NCBI RefSeq assembly: GCF_009659625.1
Contig: NZ_VOIW01000004.1
Location: forward strand, 372,001-436,000
Direction of reading: 5' to 3'
Length of the DNA: 64,000 bases
DNA from: Pseudomonas haemolytica
GTDB taxonomy: Bacteria; Pseudomonadota; Gammaproteobacteria; Pseudomonadales; Pseudomonadaceae
The notes beneath the pieces were generated by a model. That model was not told the DNA's origin. It saw only the letters and a list, made by a program, of their open reading frames with translations, and did not search any database. Below, in pieces: positions 1 to 9,578 of the stretch (positions are counted from its first letter, which is position 1; each line of letters starts with the position of its first letter). Made by a program: the position numbers and the translations under genes.

Positions 1-1
1 G

Positions 2-436
2 CTGGCCGTGTTGATCAACGGCGGCAGCGCCTCGGCTTCGGAAATCGTCGCCGGTGCCCTGCAGGACCTCAAGCGCGGCGTGCTGATGGGCACCACCAGC
101 TTCGGCAAAGGCTCGGTACAAACGGTATTGCCGTTGAACAACGAGCGTGCGCTGAAGATCACCACGGCGCTGTACTACACGCCGAACGGCCGCTCGATCC
201 AGGCCCAGGGCATTGTGCCGGACATCGAGGTACGCCGCGCCAAGATCACCAATGAGATTGACGGCGAGTACTACAAAGAGGCCGACCTGCAAGGCCACCT
301 GGGCAATGGCAACGGCGGCGCCGACCAGCCAACCGGCAGCGGCGCCAAGGCCAAGCCGATGCCGCAGGACGATGACTACCAACTGGCCCAGGCGCTGAGC
401 CTGCTTAAAGGCCTGAGCATCACCCGCAGCCGTTGA
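2..436 (+). CDS. S41 family C-terminal processing protease, 3' end
   Basis: The gene enters from before the window, so only the last 144 codons are seen. The fragment covers the C-terminal catalytic part of an S41/CtpA-type periplasmic serine protease. The nucleophile region GGSASASEI and the catalytic lysine in TSFGKGSVQ are both present, followed by the family-typical [10 protein letters not shown] and GIVPDIEV segments. The tail is Gly/Gln-rich and polar. These proteases trim the C-termini of periplasmic or membrane proteins and act with a PDZ domain that would lie upstream. Its stop overlaps the spacer before the YibQ-like gene, which suggests co-transcription. Confidence 0.9.
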   Translation: MAVLINGGSASASEIVAGALQDLKRGVLMGTTSFGKGSVQTVLPLNNERALKITTALYYTPNGRSIQAQGIVPDIEVRRAKITNEIDGEYYKEADLQGHLGNGNGGADQPTGSGAKAKPMPQDDDYQLAQALSLLKGLSITRSR

Positions 437-438
437 TC

Positions 439-1212
439 ATGCGATTTGCCCTGATCATCGCTATGTTGTGCAGCCTGGCAGGCGTCGCCCACGCGGCGCC
501 TGCCAGCGAGCCACATAAAGCCTACCTGACCCTCATCATCGACGACCTGGGGCAAAACCTGCCGCGGGATCGTCGCGTGCTGGCCCTACCTGGGCCGGTG
601 ACTACGGCTATCATGCCCGACACGCCCCACGCCGCCGAATTTGCCCGCGAGGCCCACAAGGCGGGCAAGATTGTGATCCTGCACATGCCCATGGACCCGG
701 CCACCGGTCCGTTTGCCTGGCACCCGGGCCTGCCTGTGGAAGAACTCGGCAAGCGCCTGGACGCCGCGTTCCAGGCTGTGCCCTATACCGCCGGCATCAA
801 CAACCACATGGGCAGCCGCATGACGGCGCAGCCAGAGGCGATGGCGTGGTTGATGGCCGAGCTACAACGGCGCCACAAGTTCTTTGTGGACAGCCGTACC
901 AGCGCGCAAACCGTCGCTGCCGCCCAGGCGCAGAAGATCGGCCTGGCCCATGTATCGCGGGATGTGTTCCTTGATGACGAACGCACCGAGGCGGCGATTA
1001 CCACCCAACTGCAAACCGCAATCAAGCTGGCGCATAAACAAGGGTCGGCAGTGATGATCGGGCATCCTTACCCACAGACCCTAGCGGTGCTGGAGCGCGA
1101 GCTGCCCAAGCTCAAGGCCCAGGGCGTCGACTGGATCGATATCAAACTGATGATCAGCGTGCGCAGCAATCAGGCCATGGCCGGGCACGGCAAGAACGGT
1201 ATTTACCGCTAG
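439..1212 (+). CDS. Divergent polysaccharide deacetylase (DUF610/YibQ family)
   Basis: The protein has 257 residues. An N-terminal signal peptide ends near AHA, so the product is probably periplasmic. The deacetylase-like core opens with LIIDDLG and continues with ILHMPMDP, GINNHMGS and AVMIGHPYP, all typical of DUF610. I chose the ATG three bases after the protease stop rather than the TTG two codons earlier, because the ATG begins a clean signal peptide. The neighbouring S41 protease gene ends two bases before it. The family may act on cell-wall or polysaccharide substrates; the substrate is not readable here. Confidence 0.85.
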   Translation: MRFALIIAMLCSLAGVAHAAPASEPHKAYLTLIIDDLGQNLPRDRRVLALPGPVTTAIMPDTPHAAEFAREAHKAGKIVILHMPMDPATGPFAWHPGLPVEELGKRLDAAFQAVPYTAGINNHMGSRMTAQPEAMAWLMAELQRRHKFFVDSRTSAQTVAAAQAQKIGLAHVSRDVFLDDERTEAAITTQLQTAIKLAHKQGSAVMIGHPYPQTLAVLERELPKLKAQGVDWIDIKLMISVRSNQAMAGHGKNGIYR

Positions 1213-1249
1213 ATCAAGATGGCGCAGCTCCCACAGTGGTGCTTGCCAG

Positions 1250-2005
1250 TTAGAGGTAACGCGCCATGATCTCGTCGACGACGCCGTCTTTGCGCAGCTG
1301 GTCCAGCGCAACCTGCAGCTTGGCCACCAGTTCGTCCGGCACATCCTTGTTCAACGCAAGGTAAAGCTGCGCGCTGTTGAACCGCAACACGGTCTTGAGC
1401 CCTGTCACACCGACCTGACGCGCCAGGTAACGCCCAGCCGGGTCGCCGGTGGCCCACAGGTCGATCTGGCCGTCCATGAGCTTTTGCGCATTGTCTTGAT
1501 CACGCAACACGACAATAGGGTTGAGCCCCTGCTTATCAAGCGTTTCGGCGATGGCATCCCCCTTGTAGGCGCCGATCTTGTAGGCGCGGGCGTGCTCAAG
1601 GTCGCTGAGTTGGATCTTGCTGTCAGCTTTAGCCAGCAGCACCCAGTCGTCTGGGCCGATGGGGCCGACCCATTTGAACAAGGCTTCACGGTCTGGCAGC
1701 CGTGCCATGACAAATACACCGTAGCCCGGCTTTTCCAGGGTGAGTTTGTAGATTCGCTCCCAAGGGAAACGCAGGGTGAGATTGTAGGAAATGCCAGCAC
1801 GCTTGAAGGTTTCGCGCACGATGTCCACGGCAATGCCTTCGATGTTCTCGTCCTTGGCGAAGTTCTTGCCGTTTTTCGCCATGTTGTAGGGCGGGAAGTT
1901 TTCCGTCAGCAACACCAGAGAGGCGTCAGACGGTTCTTCGGCTTGGACCGTACCGGCCATGAGCATGGAGGTACTGGCGAGGGCGAGCAGCAGGTGCTTG
2001 AACAT
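1250..2005 (-). CDS. Periplasmic solute-binding protein (SBP_bac_3 family)
   Basis: A 251-residue protein with a signal peptide (FKHLLLALAST... cut after VQA). The binding fold begins LVLLTENFPPYN and shows the family segments GIAVDIVRE, WERIYK and KIGAYKGDA. It probably binds an amino acid or similar small solute. No permease or ATPase lies beside it, so it may be an orphan binding protein. The start was moved inward from an upstream in-frame codon because the signal peptide begins at MFKHL. It is convergent with the YibQ-like gene and downstream of hisF on the same strand. Confidence 0.8.
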   Translation of the reverse strand: MFKHLLLALASTSMLMAGTVQAEEPSDASLVLLTENFPPYNMAKNGKNFAKDENIEGIAVDIVRETFKRAGISYNLTLRFPWERIYKLTLEKPGYGVFVMARLPDREALFKWVGPIGPDDWVLLAKADSKIQLSDLEHARAYKIGAYKGDAIAETLDKQGLNPIVVLRDQDNAQKLMDGQIDLWATGDPAGRYLARQVGVTGLKTVLRFNSAQLYLALNKDVPDELVAKLQVALDQLRKDGVVDEIMARYL

Positions 2006-2071
2006 GAAGGCTACCGGAATCCATGGCAAGCGCAGAGAGTGCCGCGAGCCTGCCATGGTGTCCAGCAGCGT

Positions 2072-2842
2072 TTAGCGAACGACGATACCGCGTGCTGCCA
2101 TGTAGGCCTTGGCCTCGGGCACAGTGTATTCGCCAAAGTGGAAAATACTCGCCGCCAGCACCGCACTGGCGTGGCCTTCGAGCACGCCGTCGGCCAGGTG
2201 CTGCAGGTTGCCAACACCACCGGAGGCGATCACCGGAATGCCAAGGGCATCGCTGATAGCGCGGGTTACGCCCAGGTCGAAGCCGTTTTTCATGCCGTCC
2301 TGGTCCATGCTGGTCAGCAGGATTTCACCGGCGCCCAGGGCCTCCATCTTCATCGCCCACTCCACCGCGTCCAGGCCGGTTGGCTTGCGACCGCCGTGGG
2401 TGAAGATCTCCCAGCGCGGGGTTTCGCCCGGGCCGGAGACTTTCTTGGCATCGATGGCGACCACGATGCATTGTGAACCAAAGTGCTGCGCGGCTTCGCC
2501 GACAAACTCTGGGTTGAACACGGCTGCAGTGTTGATCGAGACCTTGTCTGCACCGGCGTTGAGCAGGTTGCGGATGTCTTGCACGGTGCGCACGCCGCCG
2601 CCGACGGTCAGCGGGATGAACACCTGGCTGGCCATGCGCTCCACGGTATGCAGCGTGGTGTCGCGGCCGTCGACGCTGGCGGTAATGTCGAGAAAGGTGA
2701 TCTCGTCGGCACCTTGCTCATCGTAGCGACGGGCGATTTCCACCGGGTCGCCGGCATCTCGGATGTTCTCGAACTTGACGCCCTTGACCACGCGACCGTT
2801 GTCGACGTCCAGGCAAGGGATGATGCGTTTGGCCAGCGCCAT
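2072..2842 (-). CDS. hisF: Imidazole glycerol phosphate synthase, cyclase subunit
   Basis: A 256-residue TIM barrel. HisF forms IGP and AICAR from PRFAR, using ammonia delivered by HisH. The N-terminal catalytic aspartate is in [15 protein letters not shown], the second acidic motif is [15 protein letters not shown], and the phosphate-binding glycine segments TVGGGVRT and IASGGVGN are present. It lies 9 bases after hisA and is the last gene of the his cluster seen here. Length and motifs are normal. Confidence 0.98.
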   Translation of the reverse strand: MALAKRIIPCLDVDNGRVVKGVKFENIRDAGDPVEIARRYDEQGADEITFLDITASVDGRDTTLHTVERMASQVFIPLTVGGGVRTVQDIRNLLNAGADKVSINTAAVFNPEFVGEAAQHFGSQCIVVAIDAKKVSGPGETPRWEIFTHGGRKPTGLDAVEWAMKMEALGAGEILLTSMDQDGMKNGFDLGVTRAISDALGIPVIASGGVGNLQHLADGVLEGHASAVLAASIFHFGEYTVPEAKAYMAARGIVVR

Positions 2843-2851
2843 GGTCAGTCC

Positions 2852-3589
2852 TCAGCCGTTGTAGGCATCGCAGTAAGCCTGGGCTTCGGCAACGTCCAGA
2901 GTGCCTTCATAGATCGCACGGCCGGTGATGGCGCCGATGATCCCGGGCGCCTTGGCGTCCAGCAGCGACTTGATGTCGCCCAGGTTGTGGATACCGCCGG
3001 AAGCAATCACCGGAATCTTGGTGGCGGCCGCCAGCGCAGCAGTAAACGGCACGTTGCAGCCCTGCATCATGCCGTCTTTGGCAATGTCGGTATAAACGAT
3101 GGCGGACACGCCGTCGGCTTCGAACTGCTTGGCCAGGTCGATGACTTGCACGGTGCTGATTTCAGCCCAGCCGTCGGTGGCGACGAAACCGTCTTTAGCG
3201 TCCAGACCCACGATCACTTTGCCCGGAAACGCCCGGCAGGCTTCGGCAACGAAGGCGGGGTCTTTCACGGCCTTGGTGCCGATGATCACGTAGCTCACGC
3301 CGGCCTTGACGTAATGCTCGATGGTTTCCAGGGAGCGGATACCGCCGCCGATCTGGATCGGCAGGTTCGGGTAGCGCTTGGCGATCGCGGTCACCACCTC
3401 GCCATTGACCGGCTGGCCTTCGAAGGCACCGTTCAAGTCCACCAGATGCAGACGACGGCAGCCCCCTTCCACCCATTTGGCGGCCATGCTCACCGGGTCA
3501 TCGGAGAACACGGTGGAGTCTTCCATACGGCCTTGGCGCAGACGTACGCAGGCGCCGTCCTTGAGATCGATAGCGGGGATAATCAGCAT
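2852..3589 (-). CDS. hisA: ProFAR isomerase
   Basis: A 245-residue TIM-barrel isomerase that converts ProFAR to PRFAR in histidine biosynthesis. The catalytic Asp is in [10 protein letters not shown] and the general acid is in [13 protein letters not shown]. The phosphate-binding motifs QIGGGIRS and IASGGIHN are intact. It sits directly upstream of hisF, as expected of paralogous neighbours, and is separated from hisH by a DUF2164 gene. Confidence 0.98.
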
Positions 3590-3628
3590 CTGGCAAACCT
3601 TATTCGAAATTCAGCAATGCTTGGGAAA

Positions 3629-3886
3629 TCAGGGTTTCTCAAGCGACCACAAGTCGCTTTCGATGCTTTCGAACCTTTCTTTAAGGAGCGTCTGCGTGTC
3701 GAAAATCGCCCTGTTGTAATAGTGCGGCGCCACTTCGGTGGTGAACAACTCAAGAATCTCGGCGACCTCGAACGAGCCCAGCTTGAGCTCGAAGCGGTCC
3801 TCCATGAAACGCTTGATCTTGTCGGTGGCCTCACGCTCCTGCTCGGGCGTGAGGTTCAAGATCGGCGGCTTCGGTTTCTTGGCCAT
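3629..3886 (-). CDS. DUF2164 family protein
   Basis: An 85-residue acidic/basic protein with a segment (LTPEQEREATDKIKRFMEDRF) and a hydrophobic second half (AEILELFTTEVAPHYYNRAIFD) that match the DUF2164 family as I know it. Its function is unknown. It starts one base after the hisH stop and precedes hisA by 39 bases, so it is embedded in the his operon. Nothing in the sequence indicates a catalytic site. Confidence 0.8.
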   Translation of the reverse strand: MAKKPKPPILNLTPEQEREATDKIKRFMEDRFELKLGSFEVAEILELFTTEVAPHYYNRAIFDTQTLLKERFESIESDLWSLEKP

Positions 3887-4525
3887 TTACCAGCGACCAT
3901 CCCACGCGGCGAAGTTTTGCAGCAATTGCAGGCCATGGGTATGGCTCTTCTCCGGGTGGAATTGCACGGCAAAACGCGAACCTTCGGCCAGCGCTGCGGC
4001 GAAGTCGACGCCATAGTGCCCGCCACCCACCACCTGGCGCGGGTTACCGGCGGCGATGTAGTAGCTGTGCACGAAGTAGAAACGCGCCATGTCCGGGATT
4101 TCGTGCCACAGCGGGTGGTCGACGGTGCGGCGCACTTCGTTCCAGCCCATGTGCGGGACTTTCAAATGTTCGCCGTCTTCATGCAGGTCCTTGCCGAAGA
4201 ACTTCACCTGGCCTGGAAACAGGCCGATGCAGTCGACACCCTCGTTCTCTTCGCTGCTGTCGAGCAAGGCTTGCATGCCCACGCAGATACCCAGAAACGG
4301 GCGGTCCTGGCTGACCTCGCGCACCAGGCTGTCAAAGCCCAGGCGGCGGATCTCGGCCATGCAATCACGAATCGCGCCAACACCCGGGAATACCACGCGG
4401 TCAGCTTCACGAATCACATTGGCATCGCTGGTGATCAGCACCTTGCCGGCGCCTACGTGCTCGAGGGCCTTGGCCACCGAGTGCAGGTTACCCATGCCGT
4501 AATCGATAACGGCGACCGTCTGCAT
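3887..4525 (-). CDS. hisH: Imidazole glycerol phosphate synthase, glutaminase subunit
   Basis: A 212-residue class I glutamine amidotransferase that supplies ammonia to HisF. The nucleophile is in FLGICVGMQ and the catalytic His/Glu pair in VQFHPEKS. The N-terminus [13 protein letters not shown] is typical. Its first base coincides with the last base of hisB, indicating coupling. Standard length. Confidence 0.98.
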   Translation of the reverse strand: MQTVAVIDYGMGNLHSVAKALEHVGAGKVLITSDANVIREADRVVFPGVGAIRDCMAEIRRLGFDSLVREVSQDRPFLGICVGMQALLDSSEENEGVDCIGLFPGQVKFFGKDLHEDGEHLKVPHMGWNEVRRTVDHPLWHEIPDMARFYFVHSYYIAAGNPRQVVGGGHYGVDFAAALAEGSRFAVQFHPEKSHTHGLQLLQNFAAWDGRW

Positions 4526-5121
4526 TACAAAACGCCCTTGGTCGAAGGCATTTGCCCGCCCATGCGCTCATCGACCTCCACGGCCATGCGCAATGCGCGG
4601 CCGAAAGCCTTGAACACGGTTTCGATCTGGTGGTGGGTGTTGGTGCCGCGCAGGTTGTCGATGTGCAGGCTGACGAGCGCGTGGTTGACGAAGCCCTGGA
4701 AGAATTCCTGGAACAGGTCGACGTCAAAGCCGCGGCCCACGTTGGCACGGGTGTAGGGCACGTGCATCTGCAGGCCTGGGCGGCCGGAGAAGTCGATGAC
4801 CACTCGCGACAGCGCTTCGTCCAGCGGCACATAGGCATGGCCGTAGCGACGGATGCCTTTTTTGTCGCCGACGGCCTTGGCAAAGGCCTGGCCGAGGGTG
4901 ATGCCCACGTCTTCCACCATGTGGTGGTCGTCGATGTGCAGGTCGCCTTTGCCGACGATATCCAGGTCGATCAGCCCATGACGGGCGATCTGGTCCAGCA
5001 TGTGCTCAAGAAAAGGGACACCGATATCAAATCGGGCCTTTCCGGTGCCATCCAGGTTGATCGAGGCTTTGATCTGGGTTTCCAGAGTGTCGCGCTCGAC
5101 AGACGCCTTACGTTCGGCCAT
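4525..5121 (-). CDS. hisB: Imidazoleglycerol-phosphate dehydratase
   Basis: A 198-residue monofunctional dehydratase of histidine biosynthesis. The Mn-binding histidine motifs are visible: [26 protein letters not shown] and a second set near the C-terminus around [11 protein letters not shown] prefer the ATG at 5121 over the GTG one codon earlier. It is the first gene of the hisBH-DUF2164-AF cluster. No clear promoter was identified in the roughly 150 bases before the REP element. Confidence 0.97.
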   Translation of the reverse strand: MAERKASVERDTLETQIKASINLDGTGKARFDIGVPFLEHMLDQIARHGLIDLDIVGKGDLHIDDHHMVEDVGITLGQAFAKAVGDKKGIRRYGHAYVPLDEALSRVVIDFSGRPGLQMHVPYTRANVGRGFDVDLFQEFFQGFVNHALVSLHIDNLRGTNTHHQIETVFKAFGRALRMAVEVDERMGGQMPSTKGVL

Positions 5122-5276
5122 CACCAGCTCCGCAAAATCATTGGGCGAAAAAGGCAGCCATTATAGGGGCGCGGGCGCCAAACAGAAACATCGAAGGGGA
5201 TAAGACTGATGGGGTGTCGGGGATAGACATGTGCATACAAGTACGGACCCACTTATGAAAACTCTGCACATCCAAT

Positions 5277-5363
5277 GTGGGAGGGGGCTTGCTCCCGATG
5301 GCGGTAGCTCAGTCGCATGGTGGCTGACTGACCTAACGCTATCGGGAGCAAGCCCCCTCCCAC
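5277..5363. repeat. REP doublet (inverted pair), copy 1
   Basis: A 23-bp unit, GTGGGAGGGGGCTTGCTCCC plus GAT (5277-5299), is repeated in perfect inverted orientation at 5341-5363, with a 41-bp non-conserved spacer between. The same doublet occurs at 16215-16301. This is the classical form of Pseudomonas intergenic REP elements. It lies between hisB and the MFS gene and may also act as a bidirectional transcription end. Confidence 0.9.
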
Positions 5364-5378
5364 AAGGGTTTTGCAGTG

Positions 5379-7037
5379 TTAGTGGAACAGTACCGCGGTC
5401 TTCTGCAGGGTCACCCACACACCCCACGCCAACGGAATACCCACCACCAACCAGGCGGCTATCGCCAACGGCTTGCTGCCGGCGGACGCTTTCCACTCCA
5501 GCACGGTGGTCGCATCAGCGCCTTTGTCATGCCCCAGCGCCTGCTCGGCGGCCAGTTCAGCGTCGGTCATGAAGTACTTGTCGGCCACCGGGCGTACCAG
5601 CATGTTGCAGATAAAGCCCAGCACCAGCAGACCCGCGAGGATATACAAGGTGATGTCATAGGCCGCAGCGCGTTCAACGCCGATGCTCAACTGGTATTCA
5701 CGCAGGTAGTTCACCAGTACCGGGCCCAATACGCCCGCCGCTGCCCAGGCCGTCAACAGGCGACCGTGGATAGCACCGACCATCTGGGTACCGAACAGGT
5801 CAGCCAGGTAAGCCGGAACGGTCGCAAAACCACCGCCGTACATCGACAGGATGATGCAGAACGCGGCCACGAACAGCGCTACGTTACCCAGGTGTCCGAG
5901 GTTCGGGATCAGCGCGTACAGGGCAAAGCCCAGGGCGAAGAACACGAAGTAGGTGTTTTTACGCCCCAGGTAATCGGAGAACGACGCCCAGAAGAACCGG
6001 CCACCGATGTTGAACAGACTCAACAGCCCGGTAAAGCCAGCGGCGATGGCCGCAATGGAGGCAAGCTGACCTGCATCCAGTTGGCCAAATGGCACATCAA
6101 CCCCCAGCAGCTTGCCGCCGAACACTTCCTGCAACAGTGGCGACGCCATGCCGAGGATGCCGATACCGGCCGATACGTTCAGGCACAACACCAGCCATAC
6201 CAGGCGGAATTGCGGGGTTTTCCACGCGACGTTCACATGTACATGACGGTGAGTGATCATCGCATTGCTGGCTTTTTTCGCCGGCGCGGTCCAGCCCTCA
6301 GGCTTCCAGCCAGTTGGCGGAACGCGGTACAGCAGTGCACCACCAATCATGAACACGAAGTAAATCGCCGCCATGACCACGAAGCTCTGCCATACGCCCA
6401 CGCTGGTCGGCGAAGAGAAGTGGCCCATCAGCGCTGCGGCCAGGGGTGCACCCACCATCGCGCCGCCGCCAAAGCCCATGATCGCCATGCCGGTCGCCAT
6501 GCCGCGCTTGTCCGGGAACCACTTGATCAAGGTCGATACGGGCGAGATATAGCCCAGGCCCAGGCCGATACCACCAATGACCCCGGAGCCGATCCACATC
6601 AGCCAGATCTGGTGGGTATAAATGCCCAACGCCGAGATCAGCAGGCCACCACACCAGCACAGCGCCGAGACGACACCGGCCTTGCGTGGCCCGGCATGTT
6701 CCAGCCAGCCGCCCCAGATCGCTGCCGAGCAGCCCAGGAAGATGAAAAACAGGGTGTAGATCCAGCCCAGCATGGAAATGGGCCAGTCGCATTGGGACGA
6801 GAAGACTTGGGCGATGAAGCCCATGTCCGGCGCGCAGGCGACCGGTGTGGTGATACCCAGCGCTTTGGACAATGGCAGCCAGAATACGGAGAAGCCGTAG
6901 GCCATGCCGATACACAGGTGGATGGCCAGGGCGGCCGGTGGAACCAGCCAGCGGTTGAACCCCGGCTTGGCGATGATGCGTTCCTTGGACAGGAACGCAG
7001 GCTGTGCGGCGGCGCCGGCCACAGTGCTAGTGCTCAT
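5379..7037 (-). CDS. OFA family MFS transporter (oxalate/formate antiporter-like)
   Basis: A 552-residue polytopic inner-membrane protein with about 12-14 hydrophobic segments. Features typical of the OFA group are the N-terminal HLCIGMAYGFSVFWLPLSKA, the loop WFPDKRGMATGMAIMGFGGG (MFS A-like motif) and a second RFFWASFSDYLGRKNTYF. The substrate is uncertain; OFA proteins exchange small carboxylates. It is transcribed alone and diverges from the AsmA gene. The REP doublet lies right behind its stop. Confidence 0.85.
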   Translation of the reverse strand: MSTSTVAGAAAQPAFLSKERIIAKPGFNRWLVPPAALAIHLCIGMAYGFSVFWLPLSKALGITTPVACAPDMGFIAQVFSSQCDWPISMLGWIYTLFFIFLGCSAAIWGGWLEHAGPRKAGVVSALCWCGGLLISALGIYTHQIWLMWIGSGVIGGIGLGLGYISPVSTLIKWFPDKRGMATGMAIMGFGGGAMVGAPLAAALMGHFSSPTSVGVWQSFVVMAAIYFVFMIGGALLYRVPPTGWKPEGWTAPAKKASNAMITHRHVHVNVAWKTPQFRLVWLVLCLNVSAGIGILGMASPLLQEVFGGKLLGVDVPFGQLDAGQLASIAAIAAGFTGLLSLFNIGGRFFWASFSDYLGRKNTYFVFFALGFALYALIPNLGHLGNVALFVAAFCIILSMYGGGFATVPAYLADLFGTQMVGAIHGRLLTAWAAAGVLGPVLVNYLREYQLSIGVERAAAYDITLYILAGLLVLGFICNMLVRPVADKYFMTDAELAAEQALGHDKGADATTVLEWKASAGSKPLAIAAWLVVGIPLAWGVWVTLQKTAVLFH

Positions 7038-7361
7038 TGGTGTTTCCCCCAGTTATTAGTATGCATCCGTCAGGCGCTCTCTCCCTCGGCCTTGCACGCA
7101 AAGCGTGGCCGTTTTGTTGAGTAAAGCTCCATTTAGGCGCGACGTTAAGTCGCAGAAGGCGGACGAACGTGCAGAGATTAGCACCAGTGGATGACAGAAA
7201 AATCAAACTGCCACTACCTTTTTTGGATTCTCTGATTTTTCTGACGTCAAAATCCTATTTAAGCGCCCCTGGATACAATGTAACGATCCGTGAACTGACG
7301 CAGGCCGTCGGGCGTTATACTCTGCGGCTAAATTTTGAAATCGACATACAAGGACTCGCCC
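7038..7361. promoter_or_regulatory. Divergent intergenic region (MFS / AsmA)
   Basis: A 324-base non-coding stretch between two divergent genes that must hold both promoters. Toward AsmA a TATACT -10-like hexamer lies at 7316-7321, with a CTGACG -35-like hexamer at 7295-7300 (a short 15-bp spacer). The stretch from about 7195 to 7270 is AT-rich. I see no ORF or RNA gene in it. Confidence 0.4.
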
Positions 7362-9578
7362 ATGAAAGCGTTCGGCAAAATCCTGGGTCTGGTACTTCTC
7401 GGGCTGTTGCTGATCATTGTGGCGCTCGGCTTTGCCCTGACCCACCTCTTCGATCCCAACGACTACAAAGAAGAAATTCGCCAGATAGCCCGCGACAAGG
7501 CCCACATCGAGCTGACGCTCAATGGCGATATCGGCTGGAGCCTGTTCCCCTGGCTGGGCCTGGAATTGCACGAGGCCAGCGTCGCGACCTTGACCGCACC
7601 GACTCAACCTTTCGCCGATTTGCAGATGCTCGGCCTGTCGGTGCGTGTGCTGCCGCTGCTGCGCCGCGAAGTGCAGATGAGCGATGTGCGTGTCGAAGGC
7701 CTGAACCTGCGCCTGAACCGCGACAAACAAGGCCACGGCAACTGGGAAGACATCGGCAAGAACCTACCCGATGCGACTGCCGAGGCACCCGCACCCGCGC
7801 CAGTGGAGCCGGTGGCTGAAACCAAGCCGGAAAAGCCACCGCAGCCGATCCGCCTGGACATCGACAGCCTGACCATCAACAACGCCCGCGTCGAATACAG
7901 CGACGAACAGACCGGCAAGCAATTCAGCGCCGAAAGCATCCAGCTGAGTGCCGGTGCCATCCACGAAGGTGCCAGCATTCCGCTGAAACTCACCGCGTTC
8001 CTGGGCAGCAACCAGCCGCTGATGCGCGTAAAGACCGAGCTGAACGGTAACTTGCGCATTCAGCGCGCCCTCAAGCGCTACCAGTTCGAAGACATGCGCT
8101 GGAGCGGCGAAGCCACCGGCGAGCCGTTGCAAGGCAAGACCCTGAGTTTCTCCACCCAGGGCCAGTTGCTGGTGGACCTGGCGGCCAACGTCGCCGAATG
8201 GACCAACCTGAAACTCTCGGCCAACCAGCTGCGCGCCTTGGGCGAACTGAAGGTCAACGACCTGGACAAGACCCCGCAACTCAACGGCGCGCTGTCCATC
8301 GCCCAGTTTGACCTGGCCAAGTTTCTCGACAGCGTCGGCCACCCACTGCCGGCCATGGCCCCGGGCAGCCTGAGCAAGGTCGAACTGGTGAGCCGTCTCA
8401 CGGGCACGCCCACCAGCGTCGCTCTCGAAGACTTGAACCTGAAACTCGACGAAAGCACCTTCACCGGCCGTATTGCGGTGGATGATTTAGCCAAGCAGTC
8501 CCTGCGCGTACAGCTCAAAGGCGATACCTTCAACGCCGACAACTACCTGCCGGCCAAATCCGAAGCCGCCAAAGGCGCAACCGCTGCACGCCAGGCCGAA
8601 GTGCAAAGCAGCGAAGCCGGCGCCATGGCGGCCGGGGGCAGCACGCCATTGCCGGACGCACCGACCAAAGCCGCTTGGAGCACCGACAAGTTGCTGCCGC
8701 TGACCCGTCTGCGCAGCCTGGATGTCAACGCCGACCTGACCTTCGGCCAACTGACTCTGAGCAAGTTGCCGATTCAGAACGCGGCACTGAAAGCCTCGGG
8801 CATCGACGGCCAGCTCAAGCTCGACACCCTGAGCGGCGGCCTCTACAACGGCACCTTCCAGGCCAACGGCACGCTCGATGTGCGCCAGGACCTCCCGTTG
8901 CTGGCGCTGCAAACCCACATCAAGCAAGTACCGGTCGAACGGATCCTGCAGGCCCAGGGGAAAAACCCGCCGGTGAAAGGCCAGGTCACTCTGGACAGCA
9001 ACCTCACCGGCCGGGGTAACAGCCAGAAAGCGCTGATCGACAGCCTTAACGGCACCGCAAGCTTCGTGATCAATAACGGCGTGTTGCTCAACGCCAACAT
9101 CGAGCAACAGGTCTGCACCGGTATCGCCCTGCTCAACCGCAAGACCCTGAGCAATACGCCACCGGGCAAGGACACGCCATTCCAGGAACTGCGCGGCAAC
9201 CTGACCTTCCGTAACGGCGTGGCCAGCAACCCCGACCTGAAAGTGCGTATCCCAGGGCTGACGGTCAATGGCAATGGGGATCTCGACTTGCGCGTGTTGG
9301 GTATGGACTACCGTCTCGGCATCATCGTCGAAGGCGACAAACGCGACGTACCGGACCCGGCCTGCCAGGTCGGTACCAACTTCCAGGGCATTGAAGTGCC
9401 GCTGCGCTGCCGTGGCCCGCTGGAGCTGGGTGCCAAGGCCTGCCGCCTGGACAAGGACGGCCTTGGTCAGGTCGCCCTCAAGGCTGCCGGCAATCGCCTT
9501 AACGAGAAGCTGGAAGAGAAGCTCGATAAGGTCAACCCAAAGCTCAAGGACGCATTGAAAGGCCTGTTCAACCGATGA
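7362..9578 (+). CDS. AsmA family protein
   Basis: A 738-residue protein with a single N-terminal membrane anchor (ILGLVLLGLLLIIVALGFAL), followed by the typical FDPNDYKEEI start of the AsmA N-domain and WSLFPWLGLELHE. The rest is a long beta-rich periplasmic region with a Pro/Ala/Glu-rich linker near residue 145. The C-terminal AsmA part includes GTASFVINNGVL. Family members are bridge-like proteins linked to outer-membrane lipid or protein homeostasis. The start follows the spacing of the membrane segment. It overlaps mutY by 4 bases (ATGA). Confidence 0.9.
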   Translation: MKAFGKILGLVLLGLLLIIVALGFALTHLFDPNDYKEEIRQIARDKAHIELTLNGDIGWSLFPWLGLELHEASVATLTAPTQPFADLQMLGLSVRVLPLLRREVQMSDVRVEGLNLRLNRDKQGHGNWEDIGKNLPDATAEAPAPAPVEPVAETKPEKPPQPIRLDIDSLTINNARVEYSDEQTGKQFSAESIQLSAGAIHEGASIPLKLTAFLGSNQPLMRVKTELNGNLRIQRALKRYQFEDMRWSGEATGEPLQGKTLSFSTQGQLLVDLAANVAEWTNLKLSANQLRALGELKVNDLDKTPQLNGALSIAQFDLAKFLDSVGHPLPAMAPGSLSKVELVSRLTGTPTSVALEDLNLKLDESTFTGRIAVDDLAKQSLRVQLKGDTFNADNYLPAKSEAAKGATAARQAEVQSSEAGAMAAGGSTPLPDAPTKAAWSTDKLLPLTRLRSLDVNADLTFGQLTLSKLPIQNAALKASGIDGQLKLDTLSGGLYNGTFQANGTLDVRQDLPLLALQTHIKQVPVERILQAQGKNPPVKGQVTLDSNLTGRGNSQKALIDSLNGTASFVINNGVLLNANIEQQVCTGIALLNRKTLSNTPPGKDTPFQELRGNLTFRNGVASNPDLKVRIPGLTVNGNGDLDLRVLGMDYRLGIIVEGDKRDVPDPACQVGTNFQGIEVPLRCRGPLELGAKACRLDKDGLGQVALKAAGNRLNEKLEEKLDKVNPKLKDALKGLFNR

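Noticed and set aside
1484..2476. 330-codon plus-strand frame
   Set aside because: It lies antisense to the binding protein and hisF and is low in coding signature.
3629..3886. DUF2164 gene as a foreign insert in the his operon
   Set aside because: Composition and tight spacing match the operon; I recall this arrangement as normal in fluorescent pseudomonads.
2483..4756. 757-codon plus-strand open frame across hisF-hisA-hisH-hisB
   Set aside because: It is antisense to four clearly conserved his genes and has no recognisable protein features.
5376..7124. 582-codon plus-strand frame
   Set aside because: Antisense to the MFS transporter; rich in His, Gln and Arg as expected of shadow frames in high-GC DNA.
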